A stretch of DNA of 37,619 nt from Pseudomonas sp. P818 (lineage in GTDB: Bacteria > Pseudomonadota > Gammaproteobacteria > Pseudomonadales > Pseudomonadaceae), in NCBI RefSeq assembly GCF_000418555.1, contig NZ_ATKM01000002.1, positions 1-37,619 on the forward strand, read 5' to 3'. Position 1 is the first letter of the stretch, and each line of letters opens with the position of its first letter. Shown here piece after piece: positions 8,535 through 15,533 of this stretch. The position numbers were made by a program, and so were the translations under genes. The notes under the pieces are model-generated. The model was given only the letters and a program-made list of their open reading frames with translations, was not told where the DNA came from and searched no databases.

Positions 8535-9472
8535 AACCGCGCGGCGGTGACGGCCACGAGATCATCATCAAGCGGCGTGGCAAGAAGGGCGGCCACGACG
8601 AGCATGGCGGTGCCTGGAAGGTGGCCTTCGCCGACTTCACCATGGCCATGATGGCGCTGTTCATGGTGCTGTGGATCATCCAGCCGCAGACCCAGGACGC
8701 CAGTCGTGCCAATGCCGACATGCTGAACAATCCGCTGGTCGACGGCGGGGCCGGCATCTTCGACGGCTCCAGCACCACGCCGCTGGACCTCGATGGCGTG
8801 CCGGTGCAGGTTGCCCCGCGCCGCGACCCCGAGAACCGCGCGCGCACGCCTCAGGAAGACCCCGGCGCGGCTCTGGGCGAGGGCCAGCCCGGCGAGCCGC
8901 GCCGGCCGCATTTTGCCGAGCCGCTGCAGATGCAGGAGCTGGCCAAACTGATGAAGGAGCTGGCCCTGCAGCTGGATGCCGAGGCCAATATCGAAGTCCA
9001 GGTGGTGCCGCAGGGCCTGCGCATCCTGATCAAGGACGATGCGCAGCGTTTCATGTTCAACCGCGGCAGCTCCCACCTCAATCCGCACTTCGAGACCCTG
9101 CTGCGGCGTCTGGCCGGCATTCTGGGGCGGGTGGAAAACCATCTGATCATCAGCGGTCATACCGATTCCATGCCCTATCGTGGCGTGGTCGGTGGCTACA
9201 ACAACTGGAATCTCTCCGGCGACCGTGCGCTGCGCGCGCGCAACGTGCTGGTCGAGGCCGGCCTGCCGACCGGCAACGTGCTGCAGGTGGCCGCCCAGGC
9301 AGACGGCATGCCGCTGCTACCGAACGACCCGGAGAACGGGGCCAATCGGCGTATCGAGCTGCTGTTGCTGACCAGCCAGGCCGAAGGCCTGTATCGCGAG
9401 TTGTTCGGCGAGGCGCAGGTGCGGGCCGAAGTCCGTGCCGAAGGCGTAAGGCTCAGCCTGCCGGAGTCCTGA
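8531..9472 (+). CDS. motB: Flagellar stator protein MotB (LafU)
   Basis: Peptidoglycan-anchored stator subunit, 313 residues. The single membrane helix (about 29-52) contains the motif ADFTMAMMALFMVLWI with the proton-carrying Asp at residue 35, equivalent to D32 of E. coli MotB. The C-terminal OmpA-like domain (about 155-295) shows the murein-binding features: SGHTDSMPY, NNWNLSGDRALRARNVL and ANRRIELLLL. It is the last gene of the plus-strand laf block and ends 18 bases from the convergent ToxS-like gene; I see no hairpin terminator in that short gap. Confidence 0.94.
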   Translation: MKPRGGDGHEIIIKRRGKKGGHDEHGGAWKVAFADFTMAMMALFMVLWIIQPQTQDASRANADMLNNPLVDGGAGIFDGSSTTPLDLDGVPVQVAPRRDPENRARTPQEDPGAALGEGQPGEPRRPHFAEPLQMQELAKLMKELALQLDAEANIEVQVVPQGLRILIKDDAQRFMFNRGSSHLNPHFETLLRRLAGILGRVENHLIISGHTDSMPYRGVVGGYNNWNLSGDRALRARNVLVEAGLPTGNVLQVAAQADGMPLLPNDPENGANRRIELLLLTSQAEGLYRELFGEAQVRAEVRAEGVRLSLPES

Positions 9473-9490
9473 GCGATGGCGCGTTCCGCC

Positions 9491-9958
9491 TCAGGGATTG
9501 CGGGCCTGGCAGTACACCTGCCGGGTTTCCAGCGCATAGAGACAGCCATCGATACTGGTCAGGCGAATGGTCGAGCCCTTGTGCCGGCCATAGAGCAGGT
9601 TGAACACCAGCTCGTCGTCGATCTCGCTGGCCAGTCCGGTGACCTGGCCGTCCTCGACACGCAATCGATAATTGCCGAGGAAGCCGTAGTCCACCACGCC
9701 CGAGGTTTCCAGAATGCTGTCGCCCTGGCGGGTCATGGCATAGAAGCGACCGTTGTTGACCTGCAGGCTGTGACTGATGTCCAGCACCTGGCCATTGCTC
9801 AACTGCACCTGCCCGCTGGACTGGTAGCGGCCGTCGAGTTCGCTGCTGGAAAGGAAACTCAGCCACAGGGCAAGCATGCCCAGCAGCATGGCCATTGCCG
9901 TGGCGAACATGCTCAGCAACCAGGCGCCGCTGATGCCGCACTGTCTACCGAGGCTCAT
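9491..9958 (-). CDS. One-pass membrane protein coupled to the ToxR-like regulator (ToxS-like position)
   Basis: 155 residues from the ATG at 9958, which overlaps the regulator's stop as ATGA (an upstream in-frame GTG at 9967 is less likely). One membrane segment (about 10-36, AWLLSMFATAMAMLLGMLALWLSFL) is followed by a periplasmic domain of about 115 residues predicted to be mostly beta, with YGFLGNYRLRVEDGQVTG and a paired CLYALETRQVYC near the end that could form a disulphide. I do not recognise the family from sequence. The arrangement (membrane-anchored winged-helix regulator plus overlapping one-pass partner with a periplasmic domain) is that of ToxR/ToxS and similar pairs, so a role in stabilising or tuning the regulator is inferred. 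Confidence 0.6.
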   Translation of the reverse strand: MSLGRQCGISGAWLLSMFATAMAMLLGMLALWLSFLSSSELDGRYQSSGQVQLSNGQVLDISHSLQVNNGRFYAMTRQGDSILETSGVVDYGFLGNYRLRVEDGQVTGLASEIDDELVFNLLYGRHKGSTIRLTSIDGCLYALETRQVYCQARNP

Positions 9959-10791
9959 GGCAGGCACCTGCTCAGCTGCGCGTCGGCCACCTGGCTCAGC
10001 TGGCTTTCATGCAGCATCAGCGATCGCGCTGCGCCGCTGGGCTGCAGACACAGCAGCTCATAGAAACCGCCGTGCAGGCGCAGCACCACGGTCGCCGGCT
10101 TGCTGGCCAGTACCGCAAGCCGGCTGGTCAGACCGTGAGTTTGCAGTATCAGCTGCTGCAGACGGTGCGAGTCCTGATCGATGTAGTGCACGTGCAGCGG
10201 GCCCAGATTCATTTCGCTGTTGTGCAGATCCTTGGGCTGGCTGATGTGGTACAGCGTCGCGAACAGGCTGATTCCGGCGATGCCGAAAACACTCAGCAGG
10301 ATCAACCAGGATGCCCGCTGGCGACTATGCCGGCGCAGAAAGGCAGGTTGCACGGCCGGTGTGTCGAGCGTTTCGCTGGCTGCGCCAATGTCATCGGCGC
10401 TCGGCGGCTCGACCAGGTAGTTGGGGTTGAGTAGATAGCCGCGGCGCGGCAGGGTCTGGATGATTTCCCGGCTTTTCTCGTCGCTCAGTATCTGGCGCAG
10501 GGTATAGATCTGCTGGTTGAGGCTGCCCTGTCCGACCACCCGATCAGCCCAGGCATGGTTCATCAACTCGTCGCGTGACACCACCTCGCCAGGTTCCTGC
10601 AGCAAGCGTTCGAGCAGGCGGCTGCCGGAATAGCCCAGGTCGATCTTCTCCTCGATGCCACTTTTGATCAGAGTCAGCTGATACAACGCCGGGTAGAAAT
10701 GTGCATAGCAGTCGCTGCGCCCGGTCCTGATGATCAGGCAGGCGACAGTGCTTCCCGGCTCGGCGAGCGGCGTTTCGGAGCTGGAATTCAT
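9955..10791 (-). CDS. ToxR/CadC-type membrane-anchored transcriptional regulator (LafZ-like)
   Basis: 278 residues. An N-terminal winged-helix DNA-binding domain of the OmpR/ToxR type (about 45-123: LGYSGSRLLERLLQEPGEVV, SRDELMNHAWADRVV, SLNQQIYTLRQILSD and the wing LPRRGYLLNPNY) is followed by an acidic linker, one membrane helix (about 160-182) and a periplasmic domain of about 95 residues with two Cys (in LLCLQPSG and LSRCLP). It would act as a one-component signal sensor at the inner membrane. Lateral systems of E. coli and Aeromonas carry a transmembrane regulator, LafZ, between lafW and lafA; this gene sits next to the flagellins here. A strong ribosome site (AAGGA) precedes the ATG, and a sigma54 promoter lies at 10874-10891. 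Confidence 0.8.
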   Translation of the reverse strand: MNSSSETPLAEPGSTVACLIIRTGRSDCYAHFYPALYQLTLIKSGIEEKIDLGYSGSRLLERLLQEPGEVVSRDELMNHAWADRVVGQGSLNQQIYTLRQILSDEKSREIIQTLPRRGYLLNPNYLVEPPSADDIGAASETLDTPAVQPAFLRRHSRQRASWLILLSVFGIAGISLFATLYHISQPKDLHNSEMNLGPLHVHYIDQDSHRLQQLILQTHGLTSRLAVLASKPATVVLRLHGGFYELLCLQPSGAARSLMLHESQLSQVADAQLSRCLP

Positions 10792-10873
10792 GCGGTCCTT
10801 GAGGCGGGCGGTGTTCCGATTGGAAAGATCCGGACGATAAGTGGGTCGGCATTCTGGCGTCAGGAATATGCAC

Positions 10874-10891
10874 TGGCAAGTCTTGTGCCAG
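10874..10891 (-). promoter_or_regulatory. Sigma54 promoter of the ToxR-like regulator
   Basis: Read on the minus strand, CTGGCACAAGACTTGCCAG has GG and GC exactly 10 bases apart and matches TGGCAC-N5-TTGC. The start site would be near 10864, leaving a leader of about 70 bases before the ATG at 10791. The element is nearly palindromic, but only the minus-strand reading faces a gene. The remainder of 10792-11058 shows no gene-like ORF. Confidence 0.78.
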
Positions 10892-11058
10892 CCACTCGGT
10901 GCAGTCCGGAGCAGAACCTGCGCATCAGATTTAGGCGATTGCCGGCCACTTTGCCAGTTAAATCGGCGTATTCAACGCGGATTGCCAAGGCTGCCTGATC
11001 ATGCCGCGCATTTATTGCGCTTGATCAGCCTTGCTGATGACATGGCCGAGAGGCCATG

Positions 11059-11085
11059 AAAAACGCCCCGCGACTGCGGGGCGTT
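11059..11085 (-). terminator. Rho-independent terminator after the flagellin at 11127-12038
   Basis: On the minus strand, a perfect 10-bp stem (AACGCCCCGC with GCGGGGCGTT; plus-strand 11062-11071 and 11076-11085) with a four-base loop, followed by TTTTT. It separates the flagellin transcript from the downstream regulator. Confidence 0.88.
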
Positions 11086-11126
11086 GGAGGGGGTGGCGCC
11101 ATCCATTGCGCCTGGATGACGCGGGA

Positions 11127-12038
11127 TCAGCCGAGCAGGGACATGACCATGCCCGGCATCTGGCCGGCTTGCTTGAGCATGGAGATGCCGGACTGCATCA
11201 GCATGCTGTTCTTGGTCATGTTGGCGCTTTCCTTGGCGAAGTCGGCATCCATGATGCGTCCCTTGGCCATGTCGGTGTTGTCCTTCATGTTGGCCAGGTT
11301 GTTGGCGGTGTGGTTCAGGCGGTTGATGTTGGCACCGAAACTGGCGCGCAGCGCACCGATGTCGTCCAGCGCGTCGCTCAGGGTGTCGATCATCGCGTTG
11401 GCGTTGGCATTGGTGGCGGTCGCCGGATCCTGTGTGCTGGCCAGCTCGGTGCCCGGGGTACCGGCAGTGGTGTAGGTATCGGAAATCGCTGCCAGGGAGG
11501 TGCCCAGAGCGGTCAGCTTGGCGCTGACATCCAGCTCCAGTTTCTCGGCGGAGCTGGAACCGATCTGGAAGTTCACCGCAGCGGACAGCTTGCCACCGGC
11601 ACCGGTCACGGTCGTGCCGTCGCTGAACAGGTTCTCGCCGGCATACTTGGTGTTCTTGACGATATTGGCCATTTCCTTGCCGAGTTCGTCGTACTCGTTC
11701 TGCAGGGCGATCAGGTCGGCACCGCTGTTGGTGGCGTTGGAGGCCTGGGTGGCCAGGTCCTTCATGCGCTGAACGATGTCGGTCATCTCGCTGAATGCAC
11801 CTTCGGCGGTTTGCAGCAGGGAGATGGCATCACCGGTGTTGCGCATGGCCACGTCCATGCCGCGCGACTGGGCGTTGAGGCGGGTGGCGATCTGCAGACC
11901 GGCGGCATCGTCGGCGGCGCTGTTGATGCGCAGGCCGGTGCCCAGGCGCTGCTGGTTGGTGCCCAGGGCGTTGTTGGTCTTGCCCAGGTTGGTCTGGGTC
12001 ACCAGCGAGGAGTAGTTGGTATGAATCGAGAGAGCCAT
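11127..12038 (-). CDS. lafA: Flagellin, lateral type (LafA copy 1)
   Basis: Filament subunit exported by the flagellar type III system. 303 residues, short for a flagellin: the conserved N-terminal D0/D1 (MALSIHTNYSSLVTQTNL, IQRMKDLATQAS-type helix) and C-terminal D0/D1 (INRLNHTANNLANM to SMLMQSGISMLKQAG) flank a small central part of about 130 residues. It is identical to the second flagellin (12178-13017) over the first 70 and last 69 residues and differs only in the middle, which here is longer and Thr/Ala-rich. It has its own upstream element (12087-12114) and a terminator, so it is probably a single-gene unit under FliA/LafS. The symbol follows gene context. Confidence 0.92.
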   Translation of the reverse strand: MALSIHTNYSSLVTQTNLGKTNNALGTNQQRLGTGLRINSAADDAAGLQIATRLNAQSRGMDVAMRNTGDAISLLQTAEGAFSEMTDIVQRMKDLATQASNATNSGADLIALQNEYDELGKEMANIVKNTKYAGENLFSDGTTVTGAGGKLSAAVNFQIGSSSAEKLELDVSAKLTALGTSLAAISDTYTTAGTPGTELASTQDPATATNANANAMIDTLSDALDDIGALRASFGANINRLNHTANNLANMKDNTDMAKGRIMDADFAKESANMTKNSMLMQSGISMLKQAGQMPGMVMSLLG

Positions 12039-12086
12039 GATCGTAATCCTTCGTGCGTGAACGCCTGGAAGCGGTGCTGTAGGTAC

Positions 12087-12114
12087 AGGGCGACCGTTTT
12101 CTCGAACGCCTTAA
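12087..12114 (-). promoter_or_regulatory. Candidate LafS (sigma28-type) promoter of flagellin copy 1
   Basis: On the minus strand TTAA-N14-CGGTCGCCCT. The same two boxes with the same 14-base spacing precede the other flagellin (13081-13108), while the sequence between and around them is not conserved. The spacing is close to the sigma28 layout (TAAA-N15-GCCGATAA), but the -10 box deviates from the classical consensus. It lies 48 bases before the ATG. Confidence 0.5.
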
Positions 12115-12177
12115 GGGCGCTGGCGTTCAATCGTGAAATGGGGGTGGCGCAGTCCCTTGCGCCGGCCAAGCGCGTGA

Positions 12178-13017
12178 TCAGCCCAGCAGGGACATGACCA
12201 TGCCCGGCATCTGGCCGGCTTGCTTGAGCATGGAGATGCCGGACTGCATCAGCATGCTGTTCTTGGTCATGTTGGCGCTTTCCTTGGCGAAGTCGGCATC
12301 CATGATGCGTCCCTTGGCCATGTCGGTGTTGTCCTTCATGTTGGCCAGGTTGTTGGCGGTGTGGTTCAGGCGGTTGATGTTCGCGCCCAGCTGCGAACGC
12401 AGGGTGCCTACGGCGTCCAGAGCGGTTTCCAGCTCGTCCATGGCGCCGCCGGCATTGGCCGCGGTGTCGAGGGTCTCGGCCTTGATGGTGGTGATCGCGC
12501 CAGTGACGGCGGTTAGGTTGGCGGAGGCGTTGAACGACAGGGTCTCGGCGCTGCTGGAGCCGATCTGGAAGGTCATCGCCGCGGTCAGCTTGCCACCGGC
12601 TGCGAACAGGGCTTCGCCTGCGTACTTGGTGTTGCTGATGATGTTGGTCAGTTCGTTGCCCAGCTCGTCATATTCGGCCTTCAGCGAGGCACGGTCGTCG
12701 TCGCTGTTGGTGTCGTTCGCCGCCTGGGTGGCCAGATCCTTCATGCGCTGCATGATGTCGGTCATTTCGCTGAAGGCGCCTTCGGCGGTCTGCAGCAGGG
12801 AAATGGAATCACCGGTGTTGCGCATGGCCACGTCCATGCCGCGCGATTGGGCGTTGAGGCGGGTGGCGATCTGCAGACCGGCGGCATCGTCGGCGGCGCT
12901 GTTGATGCGCAGGCCGGTGCCCAGGCGCTGCTGGTTGGTGCCCAAGGCGTTGTTGGTTTTGCCCAGGTTGGTCTGAGTGACGAGAGAGGAGTAGTTGGTG
13001 TGAATCGACAAGGCCAT
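12178..13017 (-). CDS. lafA: Flagellin, lateral type (LafA copy 2)
   Basis: 279-residue flagellin with the same conserved ends as the neighbouring copy and a shorter central domain (about residues 100-205) rich in Ala and Thr. The 3' 197 bases are identical to copy 1 (11134-11330 equals 12185-12381), and the 20 or so bases just before both start codons match as well (CGCACGAAGGATTACGATC, a ribosome site with AAGGA). Copies of this kind allow a filament built from two subunits, or sequence exchange. No clear hairpin lies in the 139-base gap to copy 1. The order copy 2 then copy 1 on the minus strand places copy 2 promoter-proximal, but each has its own candidate promoter. Confidence 0.92.
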   Translation of the reverse strand: MALSIHTNYSSLVTQTNLGKTNNALGTNQQRLGTGLRINSAADDAAGLQIATRLNAQSRGMDVAMRNTGDSISLLQTAEGAFSEMTDIMQRMKDLATQAANDTNSDDDRASLKAEYDELGNELTNIISNTKYAGEALFAAGGKLTAAMTFQIGSSSAETLSFNASANLTAVTGAITTIKAETLDTAANAGGAMDELETALDAVGTLRSQLGANINRLNHTANNLANMKDNTDMAKGRIMDADFAKESANMTKNSMLMQSGISMLKQAGQMPGMVMSLLG

Positions 13018-13080
13018 GATCGTAATCCTTCGTGCGATGAGCGCGGAATGAAGCTGGCTGTGATTGCCTGCTGTACCTGA

Positions 13081-13108
13081 AGGGCGACCGACTTTTGGCG
13101 TGGATTAA
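13081..13108 (-). promoter_or_regulatory. Candidate LafS (sigma28-type) promoter of flagellin copy 2
   Basis: Same TTAA-N14-CGGTCGCCCT arrangement as upstream of copy 1, ending 63 bases before the ATG. Conservation of both boxes and their spacing between otherwise diverged leaders is the evidence; the match to the textbook sigma28 -10 box is poor. Confidence 0.5.
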
Positions 13109-13198
13109 ATGACGCGCATGTTTTTCCTGCGCTGCGGTGGAGCTTCACATTGGCCGGCCGTTGAAGAGCCGGGCGCGGCGGCCGGGGCGATGCAGAAA

Positions 13199-13226
13199 TG
13201 AAAACGGCGACCCGAAGGTCGCCGTT
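13199..13226 (-). terminator. Rho-independent terminator after rubredoxin
   Basis: Minus strand: perfect 10-bp stem (AACGGCGACC at 13203-13212, GGTCGCCGTT at 13217-13226) with a CGAA/TTCG tetraloop, then TTTTCATTTC. It lies 20 bases beyond the rubredoxin stop and ends the glc-side transcription before the flagellins. Confidence 0.85.
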
Positions 13227-13246
13227 GTCGTGTGGCCAGGGCCGAA

Positions 13247-13414
13247 TCAGCCGATTTCGATCATCTCGAAATCCATCTTGCCGACGCCGCAGTCGGGGCA
13301 CAGCCAGTCTTCCGGCACGTCTTCCCAGCGGGTGCCGGGGGCGATGCCGTCGTCCGGCCAGCCCTGGCTCTCGTCGTAAATCAGTCCACAGACCACGCAT
13401 TGCCACTTCTTCAT
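13247..13414 (-). CDS. rubA: Rubredoxin
   Basis: 55 residues, standard rubredoxin length. It carries two Cys pairs that bind one iron: CVVC at 6-9 and CPDC at 39-42, with the family core [16 protein letters not shown] and [14 protein letters not shown]. It is a small cytoplasmic one-electron carrier, usually re-reduced by a rubredoxin reductase. The start is ATG at 13414 with GAGGT ahead. It follows glcA by 133 bases on the same strand. In P. aeruginosa rubA1 and rubA2 also lie beside the glc genes (from memory), which supports this region as backbone. No reductase gene is in the window. Confidence 0.95.
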   Translation of the reverse strand: MKKWQCVVCGLIYDESQGWPDDGIAPGTRWEDVPEDWLCPDCGVGKMDFEMIEIG

Positions 13415-13547
13415 ATCGACCTCGGGTGAATCTCACGGTGCCGGCAAGCTACCGCAATTGCGTGGATGCGCCAAGCCGGCCGGTGGCAATCGCCGCCAGC
13501 CGGTGGCCAACCAAAGTCGGGTCGTGCAGCGCACGGCCCGCCGGGCC

Positions 13548-15248
13548 TCAGCGAGCGGCCATCAGTGGATCGCTCAGCCCCATGCCGTACATCGCGATCA
13601 GCGCGATCACGCCGGCTACGGCCAGGTAGTAGAGCGTCGGCAGAATGGTCTTGCGCAGGGTGATGCCCTCGCGCCCGAGCAGACCGACGGTGGCCGAGGC
13701 CGCCACCACGTTGTGGATGGCGATCATGTTGCCCGCCGCCGCGCCGACCGACTGCAGCGCCACCATCATCGCCCCGGACACGCCGAGCAACTGCGCCGCG
13801 TTGAACTGGAACTGCGACAGCATCAGGTTGGATACCGTGTTGGAGCCGGCGATGAAGGCGCCGAGACCGCCCACAGCCGGAGCGAAGAATGGATAGATGC
13901 CGCCGACGCTATCGGCCACCAGCTGCGCCATGGCCACCGGCATCGACACCAGGTCGCTGCCATTGACCCCGGAGTTGATCAGGATACGCACCATGGGAAT
14001 GGTGAAGATCAGCACGAAGCCCGCACCGAGCAGGGTCTTGCTCGATTCGCCCACTGCTGCCTTGAGCTCGGAGAAGCGCATGCGATGCAGGAAGAAGGTC
14101 ACCAGCACCACCATGCACAGGATGCCCCCTGGCAGGTACAGCGGCTCGATGGTGCCGGACACGCCGGTCTCGCCGAGGATGTCCTTCCAGCCGAAGGTAA
14201 AGCTCATCAGCGCCGCTTTCACCTCGGGGAAGGTGCGCGAGATCACCAGGAACACCGCCAGCAGCAGATAGGGCGCCCAGGCCATGGGCACCGAAATCGG
14301 CGCCTTGCCGGCCACGTCTTCCAGTTTCATTTCGATCTTGCCCATCCAGTCGGACGGCCAATCCTTGGGATCGGCGAAGTCCCAGGTCTCCTTCGGCAGC
14401 AGGAAGCCGGCCTTGGCCGCCGGCACCACGATGGCCAGGCCGACCAGGGCGCCGATCATCGAGGGGAATTCCGGACCGAGGAACACGCCGGCCGCCATGT
14501 ACGGCAGGGAGAAGGCGAAGGCGGTGAAGATGGCGAACGGCGCGATGGCCAGGCCTTCCTTCCAGCTCTGATTGCGGCCGAAGAAGCGCGTCATGATCAT
14601 CACCATGATCAGCGGCATCAGCAGGCCGATCAGGCCGTGGGTGATGGCCACCCGCGAATAGATCAGGTGGAAGAAGGTTTCCCAGGTGCTGCCGGTGGCC
14701 ACTAGTTGCTCGGTGATGCCGGTCTTGTCCAGGCCGGCGCCGACGCCCACCAGAATCGGCGTACCGACCGCACCGAAGGACACCGGGGTGGACTGCACCA
14801 TCATCCCCAGTACCACCGCGGCCAGGGCCGGGAAGCCCAGGGCCACCAGCAGCGGCGCGGCCACCGCGGCCGGAGTACCGAAACCGGAGGCGCCCTCGAT
14901 GAAGCAGCCGAACAGCCAGGCGACGATCAGCGCCTGCACGCGGCGATCCGGGCTGATGTTGGAGAAGCCCCGACGAATCGCCGCGATGCCACCGGAGTGC
15001 TTGAGCGTGTTGAGCAGCAGGATCGCGCCGAAGATGATCCACAGGATTGCGGCGGTGAGGATCAGCCCCTGCAGGCTGGAGGCGATGACCCGGTTGAGGG
15101 ACATGTCCCAGGCCAGCAGACCGATCAGGGCGGTGAGGACGAACACCAGCGGCATCGCGTACTTGGCCGGCCAGCGAAAGCCGATCAACAGTACACCCGC
15201 CAGTACCAATGGCACGAAAGCCAGGATGGACAGCAGCGTTTGACTCAT
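13548..15248 (-). CDS. glcA: Glycolate/lactate permease of the LctP family
   Basis: Integral membrane proton symporter for 2-hydroxy monocarboxylates (L-lactate, D-lactate, glycolate). 566 residues with about 12-13 membrane segments. LctP hallmarks are present: [20 protein letters not shown], a gate region [20 protein letters not shown], and the C-terminal [21 protein letters not shown] and [14 protein letters not shown]. The start is ATG at 15248 (MSQTLLSIL) with AAGGAA upstream; the open frame extends further but without protein-like sequence. Position downstream of glcB in a glcDEFGB-A order as in the E. coli glc operon favours glycolate, but lldP-type lactate uptake cannot be excluded. 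A hairpin and a REPIN lie between it and glcB, so it may have separate expression. Confidence 0.87.
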   Translation of the reverse strand: MSQTLLSILAFVPLVLAGVLLIGFRWPAKYAMPLVFVLTALIGLLAWDMSLNRVIASSLQGLILTAAILWIIFGAILLLNTLKHSGGIAAIRRGFSNISPDRRVQALIVAWLFGCFIEGASGFGTPAAVAAPLLVALGFPALAAVVLGMMVQSTPVSFGAVGTPILVGVGAGLDKTGITEQLVATGSTWETFFHLIYSRVAITHGLIGLLMPLIMVMIMTRFFGRNQSWKEGLAIAPFAIFTAFAFSLPYMAAGVFLGPEFPSMIGALVGLAIVVPAAKAGFLLPKETWDFADPKDWPSDWMGKIEMKLEDVAGKAPISVPMAWAPYLLLAVFLVISRTFPEVKAALMSFTFGWKDILGETGVSGTIEPLYLPGGILCMVVLVTFFLHRMRFSELKAAVGESSKTLLGAGFVLIFTIPMVRILINSGVNGSDLVSMPVAMAQLVADSVGGIYPFFAPAVGGLGAFIAGSNTVSNLMLSQFQFNAAQLLGVSGAMMVALQSVGAAAGNMIAIHNVVAASATVGLLGREGITLRKTILPTLYYLAVAGVIALIAMYGMGLSDPLMAAR

Positions 15249-15376
15249 GGGTTGGTTCCTTCTTTTTCTTGTGAACCACAGTTTTCCGGGGCTACCCGGC
15301 GCCACGCATCTGGAAGGGCCGGGCGCCACGGCACCAGCCTTTCCGCGAGTCGCGACGGTAGCCGCCGCGCTCATGC

Positions 15377-15413
15377 TCGAAAGCCCCGACGGTCAGAAAC
15401 CGTCAGGGCTTGT
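15377..15413 (-). terminator. Hairpin terminator between glcB and glcA
   Basis: Minus strand: 12-bp stem (AGCCCTGACGGT with ACCGTCGGGGCT, one G-T pair; plus-strand 15382-15410) followed by TTTCG. It could attenuate read-through from glcB into glcA. Confidence 0.6.
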
Positions 15414-15466
15414 TACTGCTCAGTGGAGGCTTTCAGGCCATCCACGGCTGCGAACTCGCTTTGTGT

Positions 15467-15526
15467 GGGAGGGGCTTTAGCCGCGACAAGCAAGCGATAG
15501 AAAGCTCGCGGCTGAAGCCCCTCCCT
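15467..15526. repeat. REPIN between glcA and glcB
   Basis: Inverted pair of the unit GGGAGGGGCTTNAGCCGCGA, left arm at 15467-15486 and right arm at 15507-15526, separated by about 20 bases. The unit is related to the half-elements at 2913-2938, so the same repeat family occurs on both sides of the laf block. Confidence 0.75.
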
Positions 15527-15533
15527 CAGTCGT

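Noticed and set aside
10873..10890. Plus-strand reading of the sigma54-like element at the ToxR-like gene
   Set aside because: The site is nearly palindromic, but on the plus strand it points to a flagellin terminator with no gene, and the minus-strand match is better.
11031..12197. Open frame of 388 codons on the plus strand opposite flagellin copy 1
   Set aside because: Antisense shadow of a conserved flagellin; it also runs through the flagellin terminator.
13458..14705. Open frame of 415 codons on the plus strand opposite glcA
   Set aside because: Antisense to a clear permease; the product is His/Gly/Gln-rich with no recognisable feature.
15249..15374. Extended N-terminus of the glycolate permease
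   Set aside because: The extra 42 residues are Ala/Pro/Arg-rich and not membrane-like; the ATG at 15248 has a good ribosome site.
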